Origin: Pseudomonas capsici
Lineage (GTDB): Bacteria; Pseudomonadota; Gammaproteobacteria; Pseudomonadales; Pseudomonadaceae
Assembly (NCBI RefSeq): GCF_017165765.1
Contig: NZ_JAFGZD010000001.1
Coordinates: 372,001 to 436,000, forward strand
Direction: 5' to 3'
Length of the DNA: 64,000 bases
The translations under genes and the position numbers were made by a program. The notes beneath the pieces are model-generated. The model saw nothing but the letters and a program-made list of their open reading frames with translations, was not told where the DNA came from and made no database searches. This document shows positions 17,968 through 27,894 of this stretch, one piece after another; position 1 is the stretch's first letter; each line of letters starts with the position of its first letter.

Positions 17968-19908
17968 TCAGGTCTTGAACTTGCGCACCAGGGCATCCAG
18001 CTCGTTGGAGAGGGTTGCCAGGCTGTGGGAGTCATTGCGGGCCGAGTCGGAGAGGTCGGCAATCAGTTGCGCATCGCCATGGATCTGGCTGATATGGCGG
18101 TTGATGTCTTCTGCCACCTGATGCTGTTCTTCGGCTGCCGTTGCGATCTGGGTGTTCATGTCGCGGATCACGTCCACCGATTCGCGGATCTGCCCGAAGC
18201 TGCTGCGAGCCTGACCGATCTTGGTGACCGATTGCTGCGAGACATCCAGACTGGCGTGCATCTGTTGTGCCACGGAGGCGGTGCGTCTGGCCAGGTTGCC
18301 CAACAGGGTATCGATCTCTGCCGTCGAGTCGGCCGTGCGTTTGGCCAGGGCGCGAACTTCGTCGGCCACGACCGCAAAGCCACGGCCCTGTTCGCCAGCA
18401 CGCGCCGCTTCGATGGCGGCGTTGAGCGCCAGCAGGTTGGTCTGTTCGGCAATGGAGCGAATGGTGTCGAGGATCGACTGAATGTCGTTGCTGTCTTTTT
18501 CCAGCTCCGACATGTCCTTGGCCGAACGGGCGATTTCCGAGCTCAGCTTGTCGACGCTGCTTACCGCGTCGTCGATCTGCCGCTGGCCTTCGCGGGCCTG
18601 CTGTTGACCGTTGTCGGCCGATTCCGCGGCCTGGCTGCAGGAGCGGGCGACTTCGTTGGCGGTGGCAACCATTTCATGGAATGCCGTGGATACCATATCC
18701 ACCGCTTCACGCTGACGACCTGCCGCTTCGGCCATGTCGTTGGAGACACGGGTAGAGCTCTGCGACGTGTCGAGGATCTTGTGTGCGGCCTGTCCGATAT
18801 GCTGGATCAGGTTGCGGATTGCAGTCAGGAACTGGTTGAACCAGCCAGCCAGTTGAGCCGTTTCGTCCTTGCCGCGTACCGCCAGGGTTTGTGTCAGATC
18901 GCCTTCGCCCTGGGCAATGCCTTCAAGGCCGCTGGATACGCTATGGATCGGACGCACGATCACGCTGGCGAAGCTGGCACCGACGATAGCGAAGACAATC
19001 GCCAGTACGGCAGCGATGATGCCGATCATCCAGGTCAGGCGAGTGGCCGAGGCCATGACTTCATCCTGTTTGATCAGGCCGATGAAGTTCCAGCCCAGCT
19101 CTGGCGACGGATAAACGTTGGCCATGTAGCGCTCACCGTTGAGCTGTACTTCAACCAGGCCTTTTTCGGTCTTGGCCAGTTGCGCGAAGCCATCACCCTG
19201 TTCACCGAGCTTCTTGAAGTTATGCTCCGGCTGCTTGGGGTCGACCAGCACGTTGCCGTTCTTTTCCATCAGGATCAGATAGCCGCTTTCGCCCAGCTTG
19301 ATTTCCTTGACGATGCTGGTCAGTTGCTTGAGCGATACGTCGATGTTCACCACGCCGCCCGGATTGCCCAGGGTGTTGGGAATCGCTCGTACGGTACTTA
19401 CCAGAACGGCGTCGTCATTGGCCCAGTAGTAGGCATCGCTGCGTACGGTCTTGCCCGGGTTGGCCATGGCGGTCTTGTACCAAGGACGAACGCGCGGGTC
19501 GTAGTTGCTCATCTTCGGATCTTCCGGCGTCATCACGTAGCTGCCGTTGATCAGGCCATAGGAGACGTAGGAATAAGCCGGAAAGCTCTTGGCGATGCTG
19601 GCGAAGAATGCAGTGGTCTGCTTGTCGTTTTCCGACTGTGCAGTAGGGGCGGCACCGGTGTAGTTTCGCAGGTCATCGCCGGCACCGGCGATCAGCGGAT
19701 GCGAGGCGATGTAGTTGACGTTCTGGGTGATGTTCTCGAAGAACAGTTGCATGGCGTTGTCGATCTGACGAATTTCGCGACTGCTGCTGTTCACGAAGTT
19801 ATCAGTCGCATTGTTGCGCAGGTTCACGATAACGATAATTGCAACGACGACGATGGGCAGACATGCAATGACTGCAAAGGCCCACGTCAGTTTCTGTTTG
19901 ATATTCAT
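17968..19908 (-). CDS. Methyl-accepting chemotaxis protein with dCache domain (amino-acid type)
   Basis: 646 residues: TM1 (about 9-29), periplasmic double-Cache domain (about 35-280), TM2 (about 292-313), HAMP (about 315-365) and a cytoplasmic signalling domain whose tip reads [32 protein letters not shown]. The Cache domain carries Tyr136, Arg141, Trp143, Tyr144 and Asp190. Their spacing matches the published amino-acid-binding dCache motif (PctA Tyr121, Arg126, Trp128, Tyr129 and an aspartate). So it probably senses L-amino acids, though the exact ligands are unknown. It is a single gene with no chemotaxis neighbours, as usual for receptors. There is no CheR-binding pentapeptide at the C-terminus (ends RKFKT). 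Confidence 0.93.
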   Translation of the reverse strand: MNIKQKLTWAFAVIACLPIVVVAIIVIVNLRNNATDNFVNSSSREIRQIDNAMQLFFENITQNVNYIASHPLIAGAGDDLRNYTGAAPTAQSENDKQTTAFFASIAKSFPAYSYVSYGLINGSYVMTPEDPKMSNYDPRVRPWYKTAMANPGKTVRSDAYYWANDDAVLVSTVRAIPNTLGNPGGVVNIDVSLKQLTSIVKEIKLGESGYLILMEKNGNVLVDPKQPEHNFKKLGEQGDGFAQLAKTEKGLVEVQLNGERYMANVYPSPELGWNFIGLIKQDEVMASATRLTWMIGIIAAVLAIVFAIVGASFASVIVRPIHSVSSGLEGIAQGEGDLTQTLAVRGKDETAQLAGWFNQFLTAIRNLIQHIGQAAHKILDTSQSSTRVSNDMAEAAGRQREAVDMVSTAFHEMVATANEVARSCSQAAESADNGQQQAREGQRQIDDAVSSVDKLSSEIARSAKDMSELEKDSNDIQSILDTIRSIAEQTNLLALNAAIEAARAGEQGRGFAVVADEVRALAKRTADSTAEIDTLLGNLARRTASVAQQMHASLDVSQQSVTKIGQARSSFGQIRESVDVIRDMNTQIATAAEEQHQVAEDINRHISQIHGDAQLIADLSDSARNDSHSLATLSNELDALVRKFKT

Positions 19909-20059
19909 CCATGCTCCAGATTTTTTTGTAAATCGTTATCTGACGACAGCACGCACAAGTGGAACCCAGGCTAAAAGCGAGTCGTAAGTCCTGCCTTATG
20001 GCATACCGAGAATTTCGGCAATCCTCAGAGAATCTTTAGCAAGCGCAATGCCATCGTTC

Positions 20060-20854
20060 TCATGAGAAATTCATGTCACTTTTATGACCGAGTTCGCGGC
20101 TGATGGTGGCGCTGCACTCCAGCAACAAGACCTGAAAACGCTCTTTCGCACCTTCAGGGTCCATGACCGCATCGGGGCCGGAGAGGTTGATGGCGGCGCT
20201 GACCTGACCCTTGTGATCCTTGATCGAAGTGGCAATCGCTGTCGAATAATCGGAGCGGTGCAGCACCCAGCCACGCTCCCGATCGCTCTGGATCAGGGAT
20301 TGCAGCTCGGGCAATGTGCGCGGGGCAGGGGATGGGTAATCGTCCAGCCGGATGTGCTGATAGAGTGCACCCAGCTCTGCTTCGCTCAACGCGGTCAGCA
20401 GCATGCGCCCCATTGCGGTGCAGTGGCAGGCGATCCGGGTGCCTACCGGGATATTCACCGACAGGCGTTGCGCCGCGAAGGCGCGATACAGGTACAGGCT
20501 GTCGGTCTGTTCGCGAATGCTCAGGTGGCATGACAGCGAAGTGCGGTCACGCAACTCGTTCAGATGCGGCATGGCGACTTCGACGATATCGCGGCTGGCC
20601 AGGTAGCTGAAACCGTCGCTGATGACCCTGGCGCCCAGCTCGTACTGGCTGTTGACCTTGTTCAGGTAACCCATATGGGTGAGGGTGAAGAGGATTCTGT
20701 AGACAGCCGAAGTGCTGACTTCCAGGCGTTCGGCGATCTCATTGATGCCGAGCGAGCGCGTCCTTGCGTCGAACATGCCCAGCACGCTCAGGCCCCTGGC
20801 GAGGGCCGGAACAATGTAGTCGGTGTCCTTGTTATGGGGGGCAATGGTTTTCAT
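20060..20854 (-). CDS. IclR-family transcriptional regulator
   Basis: 264 residues with an N-terminal winged helix (about 18-80: LARGLSVLGMFDARTRSLGINEIAERLEVSTSAVYRILFTL) and the C-terminal IclR effector domain (about 95-255, including GTRIACHCTAMGRMLLTALSE). It starts 6 bp after the stop of the sarcosine-oxidase-gamma-like gene, so it is the last gene of the purU-folD-mgd operon and is probably cotranscribed with it. That position suggests it senses an intermediate of the pathway. Its operator is unknown; the TTCC-N5-GGAA dyads upstream are one candidate. Confidence 0.9.
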   Translation of the reverse strand: MKTIAPHNKDTDYIVPALARGLSVLGMFDARTRSLGINEIAERLEVSTSAVYRILFTLTHMGYLNKVNSQYELGARVISDGFSYLASRDIVEVAMPHLNELRDRTSLSCHLSIREQTDSLYLYRAFAAQRLSVNIPVGTRIACHCTAMGRMLLTALSEAELGALYQHIRLDDYPSPAPRTLPELQSLIQSDRERGWVLHRSDYSTAIATSIKDHKGQVSAAINLSGPDAVMDPEGAKERFQVLLLECSATISRELGHKSDMNFS

Positions 20855-20860
20855 GGATGT

Positions 20861-21412
20861 TCAGCCATTGAACTCGTGCATGGCATCCAGCACTGCGTCC
20901 TTGAAATACTCCAGCGAAGCCCGGTCGCAGAGGATCTGGAAGCAGGGCGTCGTGTCCAGGCCCGTGTTGATCACGATCACATTGATACGCGCCGCCGATG
21001 TCTGGGCCACCGCGCCCTGGCCGAAGGCCTGCGTGCGCAGATCGACACCACAGAGCTTGGCCATCACTTGCGCAATGCAGGCACCGCTCAGTTGCAGCCA
21101 GGCATGACTGTCCTGACGCGGCAGCAGGTAGTTGGCGCTGTGGTCCAGCTCCCAGCGCGCTTCTTCATCGGAAATGCGTTCGCCCTGATCGCGGAGGCTG
21201 CCCAGAATCAGGTATTCGGTCTGCGACAGGCGTGCGACATGGCTGCCGTCCGCCTGGGTGGCTGCCCGGTTGGGGGTATCCGGCAACGTGAAACCACGGG
21301 CCTGCAGGTACTCGGCACTCTGCGTTCCGCGAAAGCCCACGCGTGGGGTATCGGTCAGGTCCACCAGCGTGCACAGCTGGACAGGGGGATTTTCGATAGT
21401 GAGGCTGGACAT
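20861..21412 (-). CDS. mgdD: Sarcosine oxidase gamma-like subunit; likely N-methylglutamate dehydrogenase subunit D
   Basis: 183 residues of the SoxG family (GTQSAEYLQARGFTLPDTPN, a central SHAWLQLSG motif, and the C-terminal FKDAVLDAM). The ATG at 21412 is chosen because GGAG precedes it at 8 nt, and it lies two bases after the preceding TGA. In heterotetrameric sarcosine oxidases gamma packs on the folate-binding half of alpha. Because the cluster also holds gmaS and mgsABC, the complex is more likely N-methylglutamate dehydrogenase than sarcosine oxidase; that functional call is inference from context. Classical name would be soxG. Confidence 0.82.
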   Translation of the reverse strand: MSSLTIENPPVQLCTLVDLTDTPRVGFRGTQSAEYLQARGFTLPDTPNRAATQADGSHVARLSQTEYLILGSLRDQGERISDEEARWELDHSANYLLPRQDSHAWLQLSGACIAQVMAKLCGVDLRTQAFGQGAVAQTSAARINVIVINTGLDTTPCFQILCDRASLEYFKDAVLDAMHEFNG

Positions 21413-21414
21413 GA

Positions 21415-24321
21415 TCAAAGCTCCTGGCGCTGGTTTTCAGGATCGAAGAAAGGCAGTTTCACCACGGTGGCCTGGACCACGACGCCGTCCTCGACCCGGA
21501 TCGGGATCTGTTGGCCGGGTGTGCTCTGATCAAAGGCGGCGTAAGCCAGGCCAATGATCTTGTCCAGGGTCCGGGAGTACTCGCAGGAGGTTACGTTGCC
21601 GCTGATGTCCGGCCCCTTGAGCACCAGATGGCCTTCCAGTGGTTGCGGGCTGGCCTTGGGCAGAGTGAAGCCCACCAGCTTGCGGGTCTGCGGTTGTGCT
21701 TCGAGGATGTCCACCGAGCGTCGGCCGACAAAGAACGGCTTGGTACGGCTGACTGCCCAGCCCATGTCGATTTCGCTCGGGTGGGTCATGCCGTCGGTGT
21801 CCTGGCTGATGATCACATGGCCTTTTTCCAGACGCAGCAGGCGCTGGGTTTCGACCCCGAAAGGACGAATGTCGTATGCCTTGCCTGCTTCGATCAGGGC
21901 GTCCCAGAGTTGCAGGGCATGGCGCGCCGGAACGTGGATTTCATAACCCAGTTCACCCACGAAACCTACCCGCAACAGACGGGCCTTGATCCCGGCTACA
22001 GTACCTTGGCGCACCGCCAGGTACGGGAAACCTTCGGCCGAAAGATCCAGGTCGGAGCAGACTTTTTCCAGGACCTTGCGTGAGTCCGGCCCGGCCACGT
22101 TGACCGCTGAAATCGCCGCGGTGACGTTGGCGATATCAACGTTCAGGCGCCACTGAGCGTTCCACTTGAGCATCTGCTGGTAGATACGATCCACACCGCT
22201 GGTGGTAGCGGTGACGTAGAAATGATTGTCGGCGAAACGCGCACAGACACCGTCGTCGATGACCACGCCATGTTCGTTGGTCATCAAGGCATAACGCGAA
22301 CGGCCCACCGGTTGCTTGAGAAAGGCGAAGGTGTACATGCGATTGAGCAGTTCGGCAGCGTCCGGGCCGCGCACATCCAGCCCGCCGAGTGTCGAGACGT
22401 CGATGATGCCGACTTTGGTGCGTACATGCAGCGCTTCGGTCTGCATGCATCTCTCACGCTCGCCTGGCTTGCCGTAGTAAGCGGGACGCTGCCAGATGCC
22501 TGCGGGCATCATCTTTGCCCCTGCTTCCAGGTGTCTTTTGTGCATCGGCGTCTGCCGGTACGGGTCGAAGGCTCGCCCTGCAACGTGGGCCAGTTTCTCG
22601 GCTTCGAAAGGCGGACGGGCAGTGGTGACACCGGTTTCGCTGATACTGCGTTGGGTCGAAGACGCGACCAGGCGGGCCGTCGGCAGCGCCGAATGCCTGC
22701 CTTGTGACGGCCCCATGCCGACCGTGGAATAGCGCTTGACCAGTTGCACGTCGCGGTAGCCGATGCGCGTGGCGTTGATGATGTCGCGCACTTGCAGGTC
22801 TTCGTCGAAGTCGACGAAATCCTTGCCCTTGGGATGAGGAAAGATAGGCCAGGCAAAGTTGACGCGGGCTTCGCTGCGCAGAGGCTGCGGGCTGGTGCCG
22901 GGTTCCAGGCCCAGTGCGGCAAGCACTTCGGCGCTGGCATGGATGGCATCGGCCAGCACATTGTCCAGCGCATGATAACCATGCACCGAACCGGCTACGC
23001 CGAGATTTTTCGGCAGGCCGCTCAGGGTGAATTCCGACAGTTGATCGTCATAGCTCAACTTGCCGCCCGCCTGACACAGCAACTGATAGACCGGCATATA
23101 GCCACCGGACATGCACAGCAGATCGCATTGGACGGTCAGGCCGCTACTGGCGACCTGACCCTGGCCGGTGATCCTGCGCAGGTCCGCACCGCTCACATGG
23201 CGCATGCCTTTTTCATGCAGCGCCTCATAAACGGTTGTGCCAGGGTGGCAAGCAATACCGCGTTTTTCCAGCGCATCGAGAAGGGCTCTGTCTGCCGGGT
23301 TGGCGCGCATGTCGGCCACCGCAACCACTTCCACGCCCTGATCATGCAGATCCAGCGCGGCCAGATAACCGTCATCGTTACCGGTCAGGATCACGGCGCG
23401 TTTGCCGGGCTTGACGGCATACAGCTTCATCAGGCGCTGGGCTGCACTGGTCAGCATCACGCCGGGCAAATCGTTATTGCGGAAAATCACCGGTTGGTCG
23501 AACGAGCCGCTGCACACCAGGCAGTGGCTCGCCCGCACTTTGTACATGCGCTTGCCCTGAATGACCGGCAGGTAGTTGTCGGTGAACCAGCCGTTGCAGG
23601 TCGCTTGCTTGAGCACGCGAATATTGGCGTGACCTTCCACGGCATCGAGCAGATCGCGCCGCAGTTTTTCGCCACGCTGGCCTTCGATATCGAAGCGGGC
23701 ATAGGTCAACGAGCCACCGAGAATCGGCTGCTGTTCGATCAGCAGGACTTTGGCACCGGCATTGGCGGCAGTCAGTGCCGCCTGCAGGCCAGCCGGTCCT
23801 GCGCCGATAATGGCCAGGTCGGTGAACAGATAAGCCTTGTCGTAATACTCGGGCCGGAATTCAAGGTCCAGCACACCCAGCCCGGCTTTCTTGCGGATGA
23901 TCGGCTCCCAGACTTTCCACATGCCCCTGGGCTTGTAGAACGAACGGTAATAGAAGCCTACCGGCATGAATTTCGAGAATTTGCCCAGATACGCGTCCTT
24001 GTCGTTGTCCAGCGAACCGTTGAAATTCTGGCCGGTCGCCTGCAGGCCGGCTTCAAGTGCATGGGTATCGGCCAGCACGTTGGGTTCGTGGGGTAACTGG
24101 ATCAGCGTATTGGCGTCTTGCCCGGCCATGGTCAGCGGGCCACGCGGGCGGTGGTACTTGAACGAGCGTGATAGCAGGAAACGACCGTTGGCGAGCAGGG
24201 CGCTGGCGATGCTGTCGCCTTGCAGGCCCTGATAGGACTTGCCGTCAAAGCTGAATGTCAGCGGCTGATTGCGATCGATCAACAGGCCCATGGGGGCCGG
24301 CAGGCGGGTCAGGGTGCTCAT
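21415..24321 (-). CDS. mgdC: Sarcosine oxidase alpha-like subunit; likely N-methylglutamate dehydrogenase subunit C
   Basis: 968 residues. N-terminal 2Fe-2S-fold-like region with GDSIASALLANG and SFKYHRPRGP (about 28-55), a dinucleotide-binding motif DLAIIGAGPAGLQAALTAANAG near residue 170, a second redox/NAD region around 310-430, then a C-terminal aminomethyltransferase (GcvT) domain (about 590-960: KVGIIDVSTLGGLDVRGPDA, VGFVGELGYEIHVP). In this family the GcvT half transfers the released one-carbon unit to tetrahydrofolate. The ATG overlaps the preceding stop by four bases (ATGA), indicating coupling. A long in-frame extension upstream overlaps mgdB and is rejected. Slightly shorter than classical SoxA (about 1,000). 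Confidence 0.87.
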   Translation of the reverse strand: MSTLTRLPAPMGLLIDRNQPLTFSFDGKSYQGLQGDSIASALLANGRFLLSRSFKYHRPRGPLTMAGQDANTLIQLPHEPNVLADTHALEAGLQATGQNFNGSLDNDKDAYLGKFSKFMPVGFYYRSFYKPRGMWKVWEPIIRKKAGLGVLDLEFRPEYYDKAYLFTDLAIIGAGPAGLQAALTAANAGAKVLLIEQQPILGGSLTYARFDIEGQRGEKLRRDLLDAVEGHANIRVLKQATCNGWFTDNYLPVIQGKRMYKVRASHCLVCSGSFDQPVIFRNNDLPGVMLTSAAQRLMKLYAVKPGKRAVILTGNDDGYLAALDLHDQGVEVVAVADMRANPADRALLDALEKRGIACHPGTTVYEALHEKGMRHVSGADLRRITGQGQVASSGLTVQCDLLCMSGGYMPVYQLLCQAGGKLSYDDQLSEFTLSGLPKNLGVAGSVHGYHALDNVLADAIHASAEVLAALGLEPGTSPQPLRSEARVNFAWPIFPHPKGKDFVDFDEDLQVRDIINATRIGYRDVQLVKRYSTVGMGPSQGRHSALPTARLVASSTQRSISETGVTTARPPFEAEKLAHVAGRAFDPYRQTPMHKRHLEAGAKMMPAGIWQRPAYYGKPGERERCMQTEALHVRTKVGIIDVSTLGGLDVRGPDAAELLNRMYTFAFLKQPVGRSRYALMTNEHGVVIDDGVCARFADNHFYVTATTSGVDRIYQQMLKWNAQWRLNVDIANVTAAISAVNVAGPDSRKVLEKVCSDLDLSAEGFPYLAVRQGTVAGIKARLLRVGFVGELGYEIHVPARHALQLWDALIEAGKAYDIRPFGVETQRLLRLEKGHVIISQDTDGMTHPSEIDMGWAVSRTKPFFVGRRSVDILEAQPQTRKLVGFTLPKASPQPLEGHLVLKGPDISGNVTSCEYSRTLDKIIGLAYAAFDQSTPGQQIPIRVEDGVVVQATVVKLPFFDPENQRQEL

Positions 24322-24623
24322 CCTGCGATCTCCTTGGACGGGGCCGGTATGAAATCGACGCGGGCGGTAAAGATTTCCCGTGGGTCGAAGGTGCGGATGA
24401 TTTCGTCGCTGGCGGTATGGCGCTCGGCCAGAAACCAGTAGCTGGACGGGTTGTGCATCCACCATTCGCGTACCACGCCCAGGGTGTCCTCGCTGTTGAA
24501 CACGTAATCGGCCCATTCGGCATCGCTGCAGGCCTGCGGATCGGGCATGAGCTTGAACTCGCCGCCGTAGGTGAATTCGCTGATATTGCGTGGCCCGTTG
24601 AGCGGGCATGTCATGACTTTCAT
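24318..24623 (-). CDS. mgdB: Sarcosine oxidase delta-like subunit; likely N-methylglutamate dehydrogenase subunit B
   Basis: 101 residues from the ATG at 24623 (GGAG 9 nt upstream). The family pattern is clear: TCPLNGPRN, EFTYGGE, then WADYVFNSEDTLGVVREWWMHN and WFLAERHTASDEI. Classical delta subunits bind zinc with Cys6, Cys9, His59 and Cys63. Here Cys6 and the histidine (His57) remain, but the second cysteine is Asn9 and the last is Ser61, so the zinc site has lost two ligands. The gene overlaps the alpha-subunit start and lies 13 bp after the beta-subunit stop. The substitution may be a trait of the N-methylglutamate branch. Confidence 0.85.
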   Translation of the reverse strand: MKVMTCPLNGPRNISEFTYGGEFKLMPDPQACSDAEWADYVFNSEDTLGVVREWWMHNPSSYWFLAERHTASDEIIRTFDPREIFTARVDFIPAPSKEIAG

Positions 24624-24636
24624 GTATCGCTCTCCG

Positions 24637-25878
24637 TCAGTGGCTGGCCGCTGTCGCGCCCATTTCGTTGACTTGCCGGAAGGTCGAAAAACGTTCCAGG
24701 CCAAAGGGTCTGATCAGTTCCGGCACCTTGCCGCCGCTGGCCACCAGTTCCGCCATGGTCTTGCCGCAGATGGGCGTGGCCTTGAAACCCCAGGTGCCCC
24801 AGCCTGCATCCAGGTAATAATTTTTTACCGGTGAAAGACCCATGATCGGGCTGTAGTCCGGGGTCATGTCGGTGATCCCGGCCCACTGACGCATCAACTT
24901 GGCATTGGCCAGGAACGGGAACATCTCGATGGCGTGGGCCAGCAAGCTTTCCTTGAGGTCCAGAGTGGAGCGGGTGTTGAACAGCGGGTAAGGATCGGAG
25001 CCGCCGCCAAACACCACTTCGCCGCGGCTGGTCTGCTGCACGTAGCAATGCAGAGCCGACGAACTCACCAACGGGTCGAGGAAGGGTTTGAACGGTTGGG
25101 TCACCATGGCTTGCAGCGGGAAGGTCTGGATCGGCGAGCGAATCCCGGCCTTTTTCATCAGTTGCGAACTCATGCCTGCTACTGCCTGCACTGCGCAGCC
25201 GCATTTGACGGTGCCGCGATTGGTTTTCACGGCTGTGATGGTGCCGTTTTCGATGACCAGCTCCTGAACCTCGGTGAGCTGATGGATCTCCACGCCACGC
25301 TTGGCTGCCTGCTTGGCATAACCCCAGGCCACGGCGTCATGCCGGGCGGTGGCGCCGTCGATGTGCCACAGACCGGCGATTACCGGCAGATGGCCCGGAT
25401 CGAGGTTGAGGCTCGGTACCAGTTCACGGATCTGCTGGCGGTCGATCATCTCGGTACGGCCGCCGAAGTGCTTGTTGACCTCGGCACGCTGGCGGAACGA
25501 ACGTACCGTTGCGTCGGTATGGGCCAGGGTCAGTTGCCCGCGATGGGAGTACATGATGTTGAAGTCGAATTCGTTGGACAGGCCTTCAAACATCCGCACC
25601 GATTCGGCATAGAAACGCACGCCTTCGCTGGTGAGATAGTTGGAGCGAATCACTGCTGTATTGCGTGCGGTATTGCCGCCGCCCAGGTAGCCTTTTTCCA
25701 GTACGGCGATATTAGTGATGCCGTGATACCGGGACAGGTAATAGGCGGTGGACAGGGCATGACCGCCACCGCCGATGATCACCACGTCATAAGAGGGCTT
25801 GAGTTCCCTGGGGGCGGGCAGATCCACCTCGACCGGATACTCCGAGCTGAGCCCGTACTTCAATAGATTGAAAGGCAT
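24637..25878 (-). CDS. mgdA: Sarcosine oxidase beta-like subunit; likely N-methylglutamate dehydrogenase subunit A
   Basis: 413 residues of the DadA/SoxB FAD-dependent amine oxidase fold: [22 protein letters not shown] near residue 32 (FAD ADP-binding), [22 protein letters not shown], and a C-terminal [24 protein letters not shown]. This subunit oxidises the N-methyl amine. The start at 25878 lies 16 bp inside the folD reading frame, so the two genes are translationally linked. The order mgdA-B-C-D equals soxB-D-A-G. Substrate assignment to N-methylglutamate rests on the neighbouring gmaS/mgsABC; plain sarcosine remains possible. Confidence 0.88.
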   Translation of the reverse strand: MPFNLLKYGLSSEYPVEVDLPAPRELKPSYDVVIIGGGGHALSTAYYLSRYHGITNIAVLEKGYLGGGNTARNTAVIRSNYLTSEGVRFYAESVRMFEGLSNEFDFNIMYSHRGQLTLAHTDATVRSFRQRAEVNKHFGGRTEMIDRQQIRELVPSLNLDPGHLPVIAGLWHIDGATARHDAVAWGYAKQAAKRGVEIHQLTEVQELVIENGTITAVKTNRGTVKCGCAVQAVAGMSSQLMKKAGIRSPIQTFPLQAMVTQPFKPFLDPLVSSSALHCYVQQTSRGEVVFGGGSDPYPLFNTRSTLDLKESLLAHAIEMFPFLANAKLMRQWAGITDMTPDYSPIMGLSPVKNYYLDAGWGTWGFKATPICGKTMAELVASGGKVPELIRPFGLERFSTFRQVNEMGATAASH

Positions 25879-26765
25879 ACGGCCTCCGATTGGCTGCGTT
25901 GCGCTTGAGCCTGCTGACGGGCAGCGGTCACGGTATTTTTCATGAGAAAGGCAATGGTCATGGGGCCGACCCCACCCGGTACGGGAGTAATGGCCGAGAC
26001 TCTGGACAGCGCGCTGTCGAAATCCACATCGCCGACCAGACGGCTGCGGTCGTTGTCCTGGATGCGGTTGATGCCGACGTCGATCACCACGGCGCCGTGC
26101 TTGAGCCAGCTGGCATCGATCATTCGCGGGCGACCGACGGCGGCGACCACGATATCGGCCAGTTGACACAGGGCCTTGGCGTCGAGGCTGCGCGAATGCA
26201 CGACCGTAACCGAGCAGTGAGCCTGGAGCAGCAGGGCGGCCATGGGTTTGCCGACGATATTGGAGCGGCCGATCACCACCGCATGCTTGCCGGTGAGGTC
26301 ACCGCAGGTCTCTTCCAGCAACTGCATGCAGCCACTGGGCGTGCAGGGTGTCAGCACATTACGGCCCTGACTCAGTCCGCCGACGTTTTCACTGTGAAAA
26401 CCGTCCACGTCCTTGCACGGATCGATGGCCTCCAAGGCCAGGGTTTCTTCTATCTGGGAGGGCAGCGGCAGTTGCAGCAGGATGCCGTTGACCTTCGGGT
26501 CGGCATTCAATTCGGCGATCAGCGCCAGCAAGCGTGCCTGCGAGCTGTCCGCAGGCAGTCGGTATTCCAGCGACTGAATACCGGCTTCCTCGGCACGCAG
26601 GATCTTGTTGCGCACATAGACCTGACTGGCCGGATCGTCACCCACCAGAATCACCGCCAATGCCGGCTCGATGCCTTCGGTCTTGAGTCGCTGGACATCG
26701 GTTTTGACCTGCCGCAGCACTCGGCCCGCCGCCGCCTTGCCATCAATCAGTTTTGAAGTGCTCAC
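25860..26765 (-). CDS. folD: Bifunctional methylene-tetrahydrofolate dehydrogenase/cyclohydrolase
   Basis: 301 residues, a full-length FolD with about 15 extra residues at the C-terminus. Signatures seen: [59 protein letters not shown] and [17 protein letters not shown], with [18 protein letters not shown] near the end. The start is GTG at 26765 and overlaps the purU stop (GTGA). Together with PurU it converts the methylene-THF formed by the methylamine dehydrogenase complex to formyl-THF and formate. Probably a second, pathway-dedicated copy rather than the housekeeping one, because of its operon context. Confidence 0.95.
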   Translation of the reverse strand: MSTSKLIDGKAAAGRVLRQVKTDVQRLKTEGIEPALAVILVGDDPASQVYVRNKILRAEEAGIQSLEYRLPADSSQARLLALIAELNADPKVNGILLQLPLPSQIEETLALEAIDPCKDVDGFHSENVGGLSQGRNVLTPCTPSGCMQLLEETCGDLTGKHAVVIGRSNIVGKPMAALLLQAHCSVTVVHSRSLDAKALCQLADIVVAAVGRPRMIDASWLKHGAVVIDVGINRIQDNDRSRLVGDVDFDSALSRVSAITPVPGGVGPMTIAFLMKNTVTAARQQAQAQRSQSEAVCLSIY

Positions 26766-27628
26766 CGGAAGATCACCGTTCTGTCCGTGTTGAGGAACAC
26801 CCGGTGTTCCAGGTGGTATTTCACCGCTCTGGACAGCGCAATGGTTTCGGTATTACGGCCAGCGGCTACCAGATCGTCAGGCAGATAGACGTGATCCACA
26901 CGTTGTACTTCCTGCTCGATGATCGGCCCTTCGTCCAGGTCGCTGGTGACGTAATGCGCGGTTGCACCGATCAGCTTCACGCCACGCTCGTAGGCCTGGT
27001 GATAAGGCTTGGCACCCTTGAAACCGGGCAGAAAGGAGTGATGGATATTGATTGCCCGGCCCGAAAGTTGCTGGCACAGATCATCGGAAAGGATCTGCAT
27101 GTAGCGGGCGAGCACCACCAGTTCGGTGCAGGTTTCATCGACCACTTTCATCAGCGCCGCTTCCTGCTGGGCCTTGGTTTCCCGGGTGACCGGCAGATAG
27201 ATGAAGCGAATGCCCTCGCGCTCGGCCATCGGACGCAGGTCCAGGTGGTTGGAAACGATGGCAGTGATGGTCATGTCCATCTCGCCTTTGTGATAGCGAT
27301 ACAGAAGGTCGGTCAGGCAATGATCGAACTTGCTGACCATCAGCAGAACGCGCATGGGTTGGCGTGTGTCGTGCAGTTCCCACTGCATGGAAAAGTCGCT
27401 GGCGACGGCATCGAAGCCATCCTTGAGCTGCTGGATATCGCCTTGATGGCCATCGTTGAAACGAAACACGGCGCGCATGAAGAACCTGCCGCTGAACTCA
27501 TCATCGAACTGGGCCATTTCACCGATGTAGCACTGGTTGCCCGCCAGATAGGAAGTCACCGCCGCGACAATGCCGGAAGTCGCCGGGCAACTGATCTTGA
27601 GGATGAAATGGTTCTTTTCGTGTTGCAT
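26762..27628 (-). CDS. purU: Formyltetrahydrofolate deformylase
   Basis: 288 residues: an N-terminal ACT domain (about 7-85, [27 protein letters not shown]) and a formyltransferase-like domain (about 92-285) with [34 protein letters not shown], containing the catalytic His and the conserved HSFLP. It hydrolyses 10-formyl-THF to formate and THF, here disposing of methyl carbon. It is the first gene of the operon purU-folD-mgdABCD-iclR; the ATG follows GAGGAC. A 17-bp palindrome of the shared operator type lies about 82-98 bp upstream. Confidence 0.95.
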   Translation of the reverse strand: MQHEKNHFILKISCPATSGIVAAVTSYLAGNQCYIGEMAQFDDEFSGRFFMRAVFRFNDGHQGDIQQLKDGFDAVASDFSMQWELHDTRQPMRVLLMVSKFDHCLTDLLYRYHKGEMDMTITAIVSNHLDLRPMAEREGIRFIYLPVTRETKAQQEAALMKVVDETCTELVVLARYMQILSDDLCQQLSGRAINIHHSFLPGFKGAKPYHQAYERGVKLIGATAHYVTSDLDEGPIIEQEVQRVDHVYLPDDLVAAGRNTETIALSRAVKYHLEHRVFLNTDRTVIFR

Positions 27629-27709
27629 GGCTTGTCCTCTGGAAAGTGGCGGCAGCTCAGCGCAGGGCGAAAGATTCAGGGGTAAAGATTATTTTTGCGG
27701 ACGAATAAA

Positions 27710-27726
27710 AATTCCTGACAGGAATT
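27710..27726. promoter_or_regulatory. 17-bp palindromic operator candidate before purU
   Basis: AATTCCTG-A-CAGGAATT, a perfect palindrome containing TTCC-N5-GGAA. The same 4-5-4 dyad recurs twice in the gmaS/XRE divergent region (28587 and 28705), pointing to one regulator for both transcription units. Confidence 0.6.
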
Positions 27727-27822
27727 AAATATTCGCGATTGGCGTTTTATAGGCGAAAGGGTTTGCAGCGTCCAGAGGTTTCTTGAAACTTTTTTTACTG
27801 AGGAGAAATTTTGTGTGGGAGG

Positions 27823-27876
27823 TTCGCGAATGAATTCGCTTACACCGATCCAGGTGGGCGCCAATTCATTCGCGAA
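27823..27876. repeat. REP-like inverted repeat after the XRE regulator gene
   Basis: 14-bp perfect arms TTCGCGAATGAATT (27823-27836) and its complement (27863-27876) with a 26-nt loop. The sequence matches the common Pseudomonas intergenic REP type and may act as terminator for the XRE gene. Confidence 0.65.
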
Positions 27877-27894
27877 AAAACATCAGGCGGCAGA

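Noticed and set aside
22744-24096. 450-codon plus-strand frame opposite the alpha subunit gene.
   Set aside because: Shadow of mgdC, which has full family signatures on the minus strand.
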